Source: Saprospiraceae bacterium
GTDB taxonomy: Bacteria; Bacteroidota; Bacteroidia; Chitinophagales; Saprospiraceae
Assembly (NCBI GenBank): GCA_028284395.1
Contig: JANQRV010000207.1
Span: 1 to 55,915, forward strand
Reading direction: 5' to 3'
Length of the DNA: 55,915 nt
Part shown: piece by piece, positions 26,997-36,335 of the stretch
Layout of the letters: each line of letters starts with the position of its first letter
Position numbering within the stretch: the stretch's first letter is position 1
The notes under the pieces: model-generated
Seen by the model: only the letters and a program-made list of their open reading frames with translations
The model's database searches: none
What the model was told of the DNA's origin: nothing
Made by a program: the position numbers and the translations under genes

Positions 26997-28004
26997 ATGG
27001 CAAAATTAAAGTTAGAGTATATCTGGCTAGATGGATATACACCAACCCAATCTTTAAGAAGCAAAACTAAAGTTCTTGATAGTTCTAAGTTTAGCGGTAA
27101 ACTGGAAGAATGTCCCATGTGGTCTTTTGACGGTAGTTCGACAGAACAGGCTCCCGGTGGATCTTCCGACTGCTTGCTGAAGCCCGTTGCATTGTTTGAA
27201 GACGCGGGACGCAAAAACGGCTACCTTGTTATGTGTGAGGTATTGAGTGCTGACGGTTCTCCACACCCATCAAATGGTCGTGCGACCATCGACGATGATG
27301 ACGGTGATTTCTGGTTCGGATTCGAACAGGAATACACCCTATGGGTAGATGGCGCACCACTTGGTTTCCCGAACGGAGCCGGTTCTTATCCTGCCCCTCA
27401 GGGACCATACTATTGCTCAGTAGGTGCTTCGAATGCTTTCGGTAGAGAGATCATTGAAGAGCATCTTGATATATGTCTGGAATCTGGCCTGAACGTAGAA
27501 GGCATCAACGCTGAGGTAATGGCTGGCCAATGGGAGTTCCAAATCTTTGCAAAAGGTGCGAAGAGAGCCGGTGACGAAATCTGGGTCGCTCGCTACCTGA
27601 TGGAGAGAGTAGGTGAAAAATATGGCGTAAGCATCAACTGGCATTGTAAGCCCGTAAAGGGCGACTGGAATGGTTCCGGTATGCACGCTAACTTCTCTAA
27701 TACTACTTTGAGAACTGCCGGAAGTAAGGCAGTATTCGAAGAAATCTGCGAAAAATTCTCTGGTACGATCCAAGAATGTATCGCCGTGTACGGTGCAGAC
27801 AATGATCAGCGTTTGACTGGTTTGCACGAAACACAATCCATTGACAAGTTCTCTTATGGTGTTTCGGATCGCGGAGCTTCTATCCGTATCCCGATCGCCG
27901 CTGTACAGAATGGATGGAGTGGCTATTTGGAAGACAGAAGACCTGCTTCCAATGCCGATCCATACAAAGTAGCGGCTGCTATCATCAAGACCGTTAAAGG
28001 TTAA
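26997..28004 (+). CDS. glnII: Glutamine synthetase type II
   Basis: 335 residues, the length of the eukaryote-like GSII enzymes rather than the 470-residue GSI. It begins with LEYIWLDGYTP, followed by the beta-grasp segment MWSFDGSSTEQA. The active-site glutamates lie in GFEQEYTLW and GQWEFQI, the loop GDWNGSGMHANFS carries the His and Asn region, and DRGASIRIP is the phosphate and glutamate-binding signature. It makes glutamine from glutamate, ammonium and ATP and is the natural sink for ammonium brought in by the two transport genes upstream. GSII lacks the adenylylation tyrosine of GSI, so control is probably at gene level or by direct binding. An intrinsic terminator follows. Confidence 0.95.
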   Translation: MAKLKLEYIWLDGYTPTQSLRSKTKVLDSSKFSGKLEECPMWSFDGSSTEQAPGGSSDCLLKPVALFEDAGRKNGYLVMCEVLSADGSPHPSNGRATIDDDDGDFWFGFEQEYTLWVDGAPLGFPNGAGSYPAPQGPYYCSVGASNAFGREIIEEHLDICLESGLNVEGINAEVMAGQWEFQIFAKGAKRAGDEIWVARYLMERVGEKYGVSINWHCKPVKGDWNGSGMHANFSNTTLRTAGSKAVFEEICEKFSGTIQECIAVYGADNDQRLTGLHETQSIDKFSYGVSDRGASIRIPIAAVQNGWSGYLEDRRPASNADPYKVAAAIIKTVKG

Positions 28005-28100
28005 GATACCGATAGCAACAACGACTCATCAATAAGTGAATTCCAGCAATGGACACAATTTTGAATTAAGGCACTTGTTGTGATTGAGCTATATTATTGG

Positions 28101-28134
28101 GATTGCCGGACTCCATGTCCGGCAATCTTTTTTT
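28101..28134 (+). terminator. Intrinsic terminator after glutamine synthetase
   Basis: GATTGCCGGA at 28101-28110 pairs perfectly with TCCGGCAATC at 28118-28127, loop CTCCATG, followed by seven T residues. This is the strongest terminator in the window and closes the nitrogen module. Confidence 0.93.
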
Positions 28135-28173
28135 GATTCATTAAATTTGGGGATTACAGCCAAATTTGATGTT

Positions 28174-28396
28174 ATGTTCTTCAAGTATTTTATACTTTCC
28201 TTCGTTTCAGTCTTATTCCTTTCTCTGGTCCCTTCTTCCAATACGGTTCACGAATTCGATGTACTGGTGTTTTCTAAAACAGCTGGCCTTCGTCACGATG
28301 CCATTCGCGAAATCAGCACCAAACACGGAAGCTACCGAAGACACAAAATTGTTTACCGATGACCTACTCTCCAAATATGAGGTGGTCGTCTTTTGA
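28174..28396 (+). pseudogene. Broken ThuA-like gene (frameshifted and truncated)
   Basis: From ATG 28174 the frame encodes a signal peptide (MFFKYFILSFVSVLFLSLVP) and the start of a ThuA-like domain (VLVFSKTAGLRHDAIREIS). The match then moves to another frame near 28320 (EATEDTKLFTDDLLSKYEVVVF), where a stop follows at 28394-28396. A ThuA domain normally runs for about 200 residues, so a shift, a small deletion and loss of the C-terminal part are needed to explain this. ThuA proteins are glutamine-amidotransferase-like and are found in sugar use. A TAAATTTG box at 28142-28149 may be the relic promoter. From 28397 to 28660 I see only stop-rich sequence. Confidence 0.75.
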
Positions 28397-28660
28397 AGAA
28401 GTTGCCATTAGCACAAGGGCCGCAGGCAATCAGTCTGGATTGGGTGGGCATGCCGGGCGTTTACTTTCTTGAATTGGCCGGAGCACAAGGAAGAATCGTT
28501 CGCAAAGTACTTAGATATTGATTTAATCGAAACAAGTTCTATTTTTGTGGCGAAATAATCACCATTCCCGGAATACCGTCGACACAAGACCACACACCCA
28601 ATATCGTTAACGTGAACCGCACATCTTTAATCGTGTGAGGCGTATCATACATCACATAAA

Positions 28661-29926
28661 ATGAGATCCCGACTAAATACCTTTTATACGATCTGCTTTC
28701 TGTACGTCCTAATGGATATTTACACCTATTTCGGACTGCGTTCCCTATTCAAGACAAGATTTTCCCGAAATATATTCACCCTTATCTACATCCTACTCAG
28801 TCTTTTCATTTATTACAGTTTCCTCCGTTTTTATCTGGCCTTTACCGGTGGCGGTTTCTTTAGTTCCAGCTCGGCAAACATCTATATGGGGATCATGTTG
28901 ACTGCCATTATTTCTAAGTTAGCCTTTGTGGTCTTCATGCTTCCTCAGGATCTCTGGCGCTACCTGGCGGGTTTCTGGCGGGTGCTTCAGAAAATGGTGA
29001 TGCCACCAAATGACCAGAAGAGATCAACTGCTTTATTGCCAAAAAGGCGACGGTTCCTGACATTGGCCGCAACCGGTTTGGCGAGCATTCCATTTTCGTT
29101 AATGGTCTACGGAATTACCAAGGGAAAATACGCTTACACCATCAACAAGGTGAAGTTGGCCTTCAAGGACTTACCAAAATCTTTCGAAGGTTTCAAAATC
29201 GTACAGATCTCAGATATACATGCCGGAAGCTTAGATAGCAAGAGCGGTGTGAAAAAGGGAGTTAGAATGATCAATGAGCAAGATCCAGATCTGATCGTAT
29301 TTACCGGAGACCTGGTTAATTCGGATAAGAATGAAGTGGATCCCTACATCGATATTTTTGGAGCTTTGGAAGCCACAGCAGGTAAGTTTTGCACTTTGGG
29401 AAACCACGACTACTATGGTGTTCCGGATGATCCTGCGAAAGAAGAAGATTATTGGAAGGACTTCCGCAGCAAGTATCGGCGAATGGGCTTCCGGTTGATG
29501 AATAACGAAAATGCTTTTATTGAAAGAAATGGAGAACGCATTTGCCTGCTGGGAGTAGAAAACTGGGGCAGAGGTAGATGGTTTCCCAAATACGGCGATA
29601 TTGACAAGGCGTTGGAATCCACTGCGCCCGAGGAATTTTGCATACTCCTTTCTCATGATCCTACTCACTGGGATGAAAAAGTCTTGAACCATCCCAAACA
29701 CATCCATTTGACGATGAGCGGACATACCCACGGCTTCCAATTTGGGGTCAACATGCCGGGCTTTAAATGGAGCCCTGCTCAATATCGCTACGAACATTGG
29801 ATGGGCTTGTACGAAGAAGCCGGTCAGTACCTTTACGTCAATCGGGGATTTGGTTTTCTAGCTTTTCCGGGGCGGATTGGCATGTGGCCTGAAATCACCG
29901 TTATTGAGCTTAGTCGAGAAGCCTAG
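28661..29926 (+). CDS. Membrane-anchored metallophosphoesterase (YkuE/YaeI-like)
   Basis: 421 residues. Three or four transmembrane helices (about 8-120) come first, then a basic stretch KRRRFLTLAATGLASIPFS that resembles an internal twin-arginine signal, then the phosphoesterase domain. The metal motifs are QISDIHAG, FTGDLVNSD, LGNHDYYG, LSHDPTHWD and SGHTHGFQ, all complete. The closest known relatives (YaeI, YkuE, LpxG-like) act on membrane phospholipids or UDP-diacylglucosamine; the substrate here is not known. The stop codon overlaps that of the convergent kinase gene within CTAG at 29923-29926. Confidence 0.92.
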   Translation: MRSRLNTFYTICFLYVLMDIYTYFGLRSLFKTRFSRNIFTLIYILLSLFIYYSFLRFYLAFTGGGFFSSSSANIYMGIMLTAIISKLAFVVFMLPQDLWRYLAGFWRVLQKMVMPPNDQKRSTALLPKRRRFLTLAATGLASIPFSLMVYGITKGKYAYTINKVKLAFKDLPKSFEGFKIVQISDIHAGSLDSKSGVKKGVRMINEQDPDLIVFTGDLVNSDKNEVDPYIDIFGALEATAGKFCTLGNHDYYGVPDDPAKEEDYWKDFRSKYRRMGFRLMNNENAFIERNGERICLLGVENWGRGRWFPKYGDIDKALESTAPEEFCILLSHDPTHWDEKVLNHPKHIHLTMSGHTHGFQFGVNMPGFKWSPAQYRYEHWMGLYEEAGQYLYVNRGFGFLAFPGRIGMWPEITVIELSREA

Positions 29927-31914
29927 GCTCTTTGATGTTTTGGACTTTCGTAAAGGTTATTCTGGTTTTTTGAACGAATGGAATCGATTGGTATACGCAA
30001 AGTAACGTCGGCACCATTGTCGTTTTGAATCATTAATTGCGCTTTCAGCTTTTTACTAAAGGATTGAATGATTCTATAGCCCATCGAACCAGCCTGGTCA
30101 ATTTGAAAATCCGGCGGCATTCCCTTGCCGTTGTCTTTAACCTGCAACGATAATACCTTCTTTGACTTACGCAAAGAAATTTGAAGACGGCCTTTTTTGT
30201 CTCCGTCGAATGCGTATTTCAAAGCATTGCTGATCAGTTCGTTGAGTACAAGTCCAAGTGGAATAATGGCGTCTACATCTAATTCCAGGTCATCGATTTC
30301 TTTTTGTACGTCGATCACATCAGCTGTGAATTTGTAAGATGATATAAGGCTATCGGTCAATTTTTCAATGTAGTCTTTCACCTTTACGCCCACTAAATTG
30401 CTGTCCTGGTAGAGATTTTGATGTATCAATGCCATTGATTTTACGCGGTTCCTACCTTCGGATATGGCGGCAAGTGCGGATTCATCTTTAATTTGATGAG
30501 ATTGTAGACTGAGTAGGGAAGAGATGATTTGTAAGTTGTTTTTCACTCGATGATGAATTTCTCGCAGCAACGTTTCTTTTTGATCGAGAGCTTCCGCAAT
30601 AACTTGATTTTTACGGTTCAATTCCTTGTTGGCGCGAATGCGGTTTCTCACTAGTAGCGATGCCAACAACAATAGGAAGCCAAGTGTACAAGCCAGGGCG
30701 ATAAGCAATTTTTGTGACCGTTTTTTTTGCTTTAATAGCCTATTTTGTTGAAGGATTTCCTCTTCTTTGCGTTCGGTATCAAACCGGATACGCATTTCCT
30801 GTTCCAGGTCCATGCGCTTTTGGTCGTTTATAGAGTCTTTCATTGCAGCATACTGTTGGAGAAACTCATAAGATTTTTCATACTCACCGATGGAGGCATA
30901 AGCCTGGGCTATGGCCTCTTTGTACGCCGCTTTTAAGTCGATTTGATCCGTTTGGCCGATGATCGAATAGCCCTTCAAGAGATGGTCCAGCGCACTTTGG
31001 GAGCGGCCTTCCATCTGGTCTAATTGCCCTTTGAACAAATGGTATCTACTGATGTCAAAGTCGTCCAGCAGATCTTGATGCTGTAACACGACGTTTTCCA
31101 TAATGACCCGTGCTTTTCGAAAATCCCCAAGATCCATATAAGCCATTCCGATGGCAAGATCTACAGATGCCGCTTCTGCCGTATCGCCAACCTCAGTATA
31201 CAAACCCTTGGCTTTCTGTAAATTTCGAATCGCCAGTTCCTTTTTGTCGATTTTTCCGTATGCCACTCCTATGTTCAAATAGGTCTTGGCAAGGAGGCTG
31301 GTATCTTTCAATTGCTGTTGAATACCGATTGCTTCGCGGTAAACTTTGATGGCAGCTCCTTCTGCGTTCATTTTGCGGTGCGCGACTCCGAGGTTGATCA
31401 GGATTTCTGACCTTAGTTGTAGGGATCCCATTTCTTCAGCTCGAATAAGTGCGTCCATGAAGACCTGTATGGCTTTTCCGTATTCGCTGGCAAAAATATA
31501 GGCGGCCCCCATGTTGATTTGTTGATCAATGACCTTTTGGCAAACACCAAGTTCTTCATAAGTTTCTAGGGAAATCGAATAGTAGTGAATCGAACTGTCT
31601 AAAATACTGTATACACCATCGTAAATGTAGCCTAGCCAACTGGAGGTGATGGCCAGTCCTTTTTTTGATTCCAACCGTTCTGCTATCCTATATCCCTTTT
31701 GAATATAGTATAGAGAGGAGTCCGGGTGATCGTAAAATAAAGCGTCACACAATGCTTCATAATTGTTGATCTTCTGTTCTGAATCTACCATTGACTCAGT
31801 AGCCAAAATCAGACTGTCAAGCGATGAATTTCCGAAGGATGTAAATGGTATTACGAGACAAAACAAGAAAGCCTTCATGACCTGATAAAAGCCTTCGTTC
31901 CTGGTCTTCGTCAT
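29923..31914 (-). CDS. TPR-sensor histidine kinase of the HisKA_2 type
   Basis: 663 residues. A signal peptide (start at 31914, or MKAFLFCLVIPFTSFG from 31878) leads to a periplasmic array of about six TPR units (residues about 40-370). A coiled coil, one transmembrane helix (about 402-423) and the phosphoacceptor region REIHHRVKNNLQ (His near 453) follow. The HATPase_c domain has the N box NELISNALKYAF and G box DNGKGMPP. HisKA_2 kinases are common in Bacteroidota, often with LytTR-type response regulators. None is adjacent, so this is an orphan kinase. The ligand sensed by the TPR domain is unknown. Confidence 0.9.
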   Translation of the reverse strand: MTKTRNEGFYQVMKAFLFCLVIPFTSFGNSSLDSLILATESMVDSEQKINNYEALCDALFYDHPDSSLYYIQKGYRIAERLESKKGLAITSSWLGYIYDGVYSILDSSIHYYSISLETYEELGVCQKVIDQQINMGAAYIFASEYGKAIQVFMDALIRAEEMGSLQLRSEILINLGVAHRKMNAEGAAIKVYREAIGIQQQLKDTSLLAKTYLNIGVAYGKIDKKELAIRNLQKAKGLYTEVGDTAEAASVDLAIGMAYMDLGDFRKARVIMENVVLQHQDLLDDFDISRYHLFKGQLDQMEGRSQSALDHLLKGYSIIGQTDQIDLKAAYKEAIAQAYASIGEYEKSYEFLQQYAAMKDSINDQKRMDLEQEMRIRFDTERKEEEILQQNRLLKQKKRSQKLLIALACTLGFLLLLASLLVRNRIRANKELNRKNQVIAEALDQKETLLREIHHRVKNNLQIISSLLSLQSHQIKDESALAAISEGRNRVKSMALIHQNLYQDSNLVGVKVKDYIEKLTDSLISSYKFTADVIDVQKEIDDLELDVDAIIPLGLVLNELISNALKYAFDGDKKGRLQISLRKSKKVLSLQVKDNGKGMPPDFQIDQAGSMGYRIIQSFSKKLKAQLMIQNDNGADVTLRIPIDSIRSKNQNNLYESPKHQRA

Positions 31915-32270
31915 GTTAGTATAATTGTAGGAATAAAATCGGCAGCTACTATGACGGCTTTAAGTGGAACCGACCGGTTAGCTACTATTCTTGTGTTTCA
32001 ATTGTTAATCTGTTTTCCGTTGTTGTGTGGGAGTCACGCTGGTGGGGTACCCTTTTTCGCTCGGTTAAGTCTAAATGATGAATTCAGATTTTTCAATGTT
32101 GTGATTCCCTTCAAATAGCTGGGGTGTAAAAAGAAAAATGCAAAAATCAGGCCATTAACTTGAAGGTCAATGGACAAAAGCTGAATGTACTTCATTATAT
32201 TTGTTTGTAGCCAATGACCGTATGGATTGGCTAATGGAAATTTTACAGTGTAACATCTACCCCCCATCGT
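31915..32270 (+). promoter_or_regulatory. Divergent intergenic region with candidate promoter for the GH92 gene
   Basis: TATATTTG at 32196-32203 matches the -7 box and lies 67 bases before the GH92 start; a TTCATTATATTTGT context is repeated before the gene at 35678. No matching -33 box is at the usual distance. Apart from a short AACCG/CGGTT dyad near 31970 I see nothing else in the 356 bases. Confidence 0.4.
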
Positions 32271-35200
32271 ATGCTAAAGAAACCCTTCGTTGCAGGTATA
32301 CCTGCAATTGGAATAGCTCCGGCTATTACCTTCGTTGTCATTCTTTTGACCTCGGCCTGTTCTTCTCCACCGGAACGCAGTGTAGATCCTTTCATTGGTA
32401 CGGATGCTGACGGTAGAACTTTTCCGGGAGCAACAGTGCCCTTCGGCATGATCCAGTTGAGCCCAAGCAACGATTATCAAAAAGGGCATAGATTTTCCGG
32501 TTACCACTACCAAGACAAGATCATTAAGGGCTTTGCTCACACTCACTTAAGTGGGGCCAATGGGGCTGCGTTAGGAGATATTCTCTTGATGCCGACGGTC
32601 GGTGAAGTCGATGTCCGACATGGTACCGACGAAGATGTTATGAAGAGCTATCGATCCGAATTCCGACACCGAACCGAAAGGGCGGCGGAAGGTTATTACA
32701 AAGTCGCTCTTGACCGATATGATATCGATGTCGAGCTAACTGCCACAGAACGGGTCGGCTTGCACCGTTATACATTTCCGGATACGACCCAAGCCAATAT
32801 CATCATAGATCCAACTCATCATATTAACGAGGAAGTACTGGAGACCCGGATCAACCTGGTTTCGAATCAGGAAATCAGAGGATTCAAATACTCGAAGGGT
32901 CGATCGGGAAGGCGTTATGTTTTTTTTGTCGCTACCTTTTCGGAGCCATTCTCCCGTTCGGACATCCTTATTCGAGATTCCATTCCCGCGCTGACCAGTG
33001 ATGAAAGTGGGAAAAATGTAAAGGCTTTTGTAACCTTTGATGCTAAAAAAAGCCGGCCCATTGAGGTGAAGGTAGCCCTCTCCTTTGTGAGCTATAGGGG
33101 AGCCCTTAAAAACCTGGAAGCGGAAGCTGAGGCCAAGACTTTTGATGAAGTGCGGGAGGAAGCTCGACAAAAATGGGCGAACGTTCTCGATCAAATAGAA
33201 GTGGAGAGTTCAGATAAGGCGCGTAAGCTATTTTATACCAGTCTTTATCGAGCTTCGATGGGGCCGAATGTCTTTTCGGATGTGGATGGTAGGTATCGCA
33301 TCGAAGGCAAGGTTTTTCGATCGAAGAACCAACTTCAGTACACCAATTATTCTACTTGGAATACCTTCCGGGCTTTGCATCCTCTTTTCAACCTGACCAT
33401 GCCGCAAAGAAATGCAGATATTGTAAATTCGATGGTTTCCCGTTACTCCCAAGCAAAAGTAGGATTGCCCAATTATGAAATTTCCGGTAGTCAAAGTAAT
33501 GCCCGGGTTGGCGACAACGCCGTCCCGATCATCGCGGATGCCATCATCAAGGACCTACCGGGCATCGATCAAAAAAACGCCTTAAAGGCAATGATCCATG
33601 CAGCCAATAACGATCGCCGCAGCCGTACCATCTATGGTTACAATGGACTAAACTACTACACAACCATTGGTTATGTTCCCGCCCAGTTCAATTATTCGGT
33701 ATCTAAAGCTATGGAATATGCCTATCACGATTGGTGTATTTACAAAGCCGCTTCCAAAATGGGAAAAGATCGAGTGGCCAATGAATTCTGGCAACGATCT
33801 AAGACCTTTGTCAACTATTTTAATGAAAACAAAGCTTACTTTTGGCCCAAAACAGTAGAAGGAAAATGGGTAGATATCGAAATGGCCGATTGGGAAAAGT
33901 TGTTCGAGCACTACATCTCCGGTAACATCTGGGGGTATTCTGCCTTTATGCCTCATGCAATTAAAAACCTGGAATACTTGTTGGGAGGACGAGAAGATTT
34001 CATTGCATGGCTGGACGATATCTTTCAAGTGCGTCCCGACGATGAAGCGGGTTATATCGGCAGGTATGGACACGGACACGGACCTTCCCTTCAAATGCCT
34101 TATCTCTACGTCTTTGCCGCACAACCTTGGAAAACACAAAGCCTGGTTCGTCAAATCATGAACGACTTCTACGATGATTCACCGGCCGGGCTGATCAGCA
34201 GTGATGACTACGGTCAGTTATCGGCATGGTACGTATTTAATAGCCTGGGCTTTTATCCGGTTTGCCCTGGTGACAATAAGTACATTTTCGGATCGCCTTC
34301 CGTTAAGAAGGCAGTCCTGCACCTGGCCGACAGTGTTCAATTTGTGATCCTGGCGGAAAACAATTCTAATCAAAACCGCTTTGTGCAGTCTGTCTCTTTG
34401 AATGGCGAAATACTGAATCGTGCTTACCTATATCATGATGAAATTCTTGCCGGCGGCGAATTGATATTCGAGATGGGCCCATCGCCCAATACTACCTGGG
34501 CTACTGATGAGGCATTGCTACCGGATGCCAAGGCTGCCGACAAACATCACAATGAGAAAGGACCCTTGAATTTTTCGACCCTACCACCTTACGAACGGCT
34601 GGGCAAGACCATCTTTTTTGGCAAACAGCATATTCAACTGCAATCCCAAACACCCGACAGCGATATCCGATACAATCTCAGCGGAAAGCGCCCTACCCGG
34701 AAAGACACCGAATATCAAAAACCCATCGAAATTGACAGAACCACGGTGCTTAAGGCTGTTGCTTATTCTGACAGTCTGCCCAGAAGCCCAATTTATCGCA
34801 AGCAATATTTTCACAGCGTAACGGCCAGGAAAAGAACGCCGATTAGAGTGCTGGAAAATATTAATGCCCCGGCATATGGAGCTGAACGAAGCGTTCGGCA
34901 GCTTTTTGACTTGCAACTGGCCGAAAAGTATGCGGCTGACATCGCGTGGATGGGCTGGGAAGGAAATGACCTCGATGTATTGCTGGACCTGAGAAAGAAG
35001 GAGAAAATTAAATCGGTCACCTTCCGGTATCTGGTCGATACTGATGAGGCCATCTTTCCTCCCCGGTCCGTGACCATCAAAGGTAGTATCGACCAGGAAA
35101 ACTTTGTACGCCTGGGCAGCCGATTTGACAAGCAACCGAAAGGTGATATGGATCGCGAAATCCGAACGGTAACCGTAACTATAAAACCACGTCAAAGCAG

Positions 35201-35312
35201 ATACCTTCATATCGTTATTAAGAATGCCGGGGATTTACCAGCCTGGCATTCAGACCGTGGGAATCCAGCAAAGTTGTTCATCGATGAAGTCATGATCGAC
35301 GTTTACCAATAG
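32271..35312 (+). CDS. GH92-family glycoside hydrolase lipoprotein with altered catalytic motifs
   Basis: 1013 residues. The lipobox LTSAC (about residues 26-30) predicts a lipid anchor. The GH92 core spans about 35-700: VDPFIGTDADGRTFPGATVP, FAHTHLSGANGA, QPWKTQSLVR and DDYGQLSAWYVF (Asp645, Asp646) are diagnostic. The C-terminal part has a chitobiase-like domain (about 765-850) and a discoidin-like domain (about 870-1013). GH92 enzymes are Ca-dependent exo-alpha-mannosidases. Two motifs differ here: the usual TEGNAWQY reads ISGNIWGY (Ser550 in place of the acidic residue) and GNEPSHH reads GHGPSLQ (Gly604 in place of Glu). The fold is certain; the reaction may be changed. No SusCD pair is next to it. 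Confidence 0.9.
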   Translation: MLKKPFVAGIPAIGIAPAITFVVILLTSACSSPPERSVDPFIGTDADGRTFPGATVPFGMIQLSPSNDYQKGHRFSGYHYQDKIIKGFAHTHLSGANGAALGDILLMPTVGEVDVRHGTDEDVMKSYRSEFRHRTERAAEGYYKVALDRYDIDVELTATERVGLHRYTFPDTTQANIIIDPTHHINEEVLETRINLVSNQEIRGFKYSKGRSGRRYVFFVATFSEPFSRSDILIRDSIPALTSDESGKNVKAFVTFDAKKSRPIEVKVALSFVSYRGALKNLEAEAEAKTFDEVREEARQKWANVLDQIEVESSDKARKLFYTSLYRASMGPNVFSDVDGRYRIEGKVFRSKNQLQYTNYSTWNTFRALHPLFNLTMPQRNADIVNSMVSRYSQAKVGLPNYEISGSQSNARVGDNAVPIIADAIIKDLPGIDQKNALKAMIHAANNDRRSRTIYGYNGLNYYTTIGYVPAQFNYSVSKAMEYAYHDWCIYKAASKMGKDRVANEFWQRSKTFVNYFNENKAYFWPKTVEGKWVDIEMADWEKLFEHYISGNIWGYSAFMPHAIKNLEYLLGGREDFIAWLDDIFQVRPDDEAGYIGRYGHGHGPSLQMPYLYVFAAQPWKTQSLVRQIMNDFYDDSPAGLISSDDYGQLSAWYVFNSLGFYPVCPGDNKYIFGSPSVKKAVLHLADSVQFVILAENNSNQNRFVQSVSLNGEILNRAYLYHDEILAGGELIFEMGPSPNTTWATDEALLPDAKAADKHHNEKGPLNFSTLPPYERLGKTIFFGKQHIQLQSQTPDSDIRYNLSGKRPTRKDTEYQKPIEIDRTTVLKAVAYSDSLPRSPIYRKQYFHSVTARKRTPIRVLENINAPAYGAERSVRQLFDLQLAEKYAADIAWMGWEGNDLDVLLDLRKKEKIKSVTFRYLVDTDEAIFPPRSVTIKGSIDQENFVRLGSRFDKQPKGDMDREIRTVTVTIKPRQSRYLHIVIKNAGDLPAWHSDRGNPAKLFIDEVMIDVYQ

Positions 35313-35677
35313 TGAAAAACAAGTGCAGGGTCCAAATTACCCCAACCCGGGAGCGTACACCCGGTGAAGATTGATCTGCACGCGATCGGGGCGTTAGGAT
35401 TTTCTAGTTTCGTTTTTTTCATTATATTTGTAAGCTAAGTAGGCTCAATTACATTTGTTATTGTGGCGCTATCACATCAGAACAATATTAAGGCTATTGA
35501 CCCGCTTGATCAATAAGCGAGCGACTTTAAGGAAATTATTCCCCAAAGATTACAAAAGACAATTATTTTCCCATGCATTTGATCTCTAGCGATTCACAGC
35601 AGTGAAATAGAGTATTGTGCAAACCCCTCGGCTTTGCAATAATTGTCAACCTTCTTCATGAATAAAGTGCATTGATT
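35313..35677 (+). promoter_or_regulatory. Intergenic region with promoter box and possible long leader
   Basis: TATATTTG at 35423-35430 fits the -7 box but lies about 250 bases before the next start codon. Downstream, TATTGA (35495-35500) can pair with TCAATA (35510-35515), while CGCTT (35503-35507) can pair with AAGCG (35515-35519); the two are exclusive. Upstream, CCGGG/CCCGG near 35349-35366 may be a weak terminator stem of the GH92 gene. No gene was found. Confidence 0.35.
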
Positions 35678-36112
35678 ATGATGGATTTATCTAAGCTATC
35701 TGGTAAACTGTCGTTGAACAACTTGGTATCCATTATCCAACGTTCGGGAGGGTATTTGTTGGTGGTTCTTTTTAATGTTGGCGATCAGAAAAGCAGGAAA
35801 AAAACGCTGCCACTTTCAAAAAAGTTGTGGGGTAAGTTCCCTAACTTAAATATTGTCGGAGTGCATGTCCAAGAGGGAGAAAAGGACTATTTGCCGGGGC
35901 AGATCCTTTCGGTAGTGAAAGAGAATGAAATCCCATACGAAATCTATATGGATGGAGAGACCGAAAAGAAAAAAAAGAGCTGGTCGATCATCCCCCAATG
36001 GATACTTTTTGATCGTCACGGTCAACAGGTTCGTTCATTTTCGATCGAAAACGAGCCTGATCTCAAAGAAATTGAGGATTACTTAAATGACCTCAACCTA
36101 CCCTCCGAGTAG
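35678..36112 (+). CDS. Thioredoxin-fold protein without the redox cysteines
   Basis: 144 residues from ATG 35678 (a second ATG follows at once). The order beta (YLLVVLFNVGD), helix (LPLSKKLWGKFP), beta (LNIVGVHVQ), then SIIPQWILFDRHGQ with the cis-proline is that of TlpA/AhpC-like thioredoxin folds. The place normally held by CxxC reads DQKSRK, and the whole protein has no cysteine. There is no signal peptide, so it is cytoplasmic. It cannot act as a disulfide reductase; a binding or structural role is the remaining option. It stands alone, with a long leader. Confidence 0.65.
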   Translation: MMDLSKLSGKLSLNNLVSIIQRSGGYLLVVLFNVGDQKSRKKTLPLSKKLWGKFPNLNIVGVHVQEGEKDYLPGQILSVVKENEIPYEIYMDGETEKKKKSWSIIPQWILFDRHGQQVRSFSIENEPDLKEIEDYLNDLNLPSE

Positions 36113-36260
36113 TTTCCAACAGATTGCGGCTTTTTTTTCTTAAGTGCTGATGGGTAAGTGTATTACTCATCTTAACTTTTTTTAATGCACATTATGACTA
36201 TTTAACTACTCAATTGACTTATTTAACTTATTTTAAATATCCATGGCAGGGTCTTCGCAC

Positions 36261-36268
36261 TATTTTTG
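36261..36268 (+). promoter_or_regulatory. Candidate -7 box upstream of lipoprotein gene
   Basis: TATTTTTG fits TAnnTTTG and lies 67 bases before ATG 36336. The -33 element is not clear. Confidence 0.3.
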
Positions 36269-36335
36269 GTGAATCATTGATATATTCGTCTCGATGATGT
36301 AGCCTAAATTCCGTAACTCAAAACGACCAACAACG

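Noticed and set aside
34581..35210. Antisense ORF of 209 codons within the GH92 gene, and similar ones at 29231-29797, 33648-34154 and 1365-1856
   Set aside because: They lie opposite well-supported genes, have no recognisable domain and follow from codon bias of the real gene.
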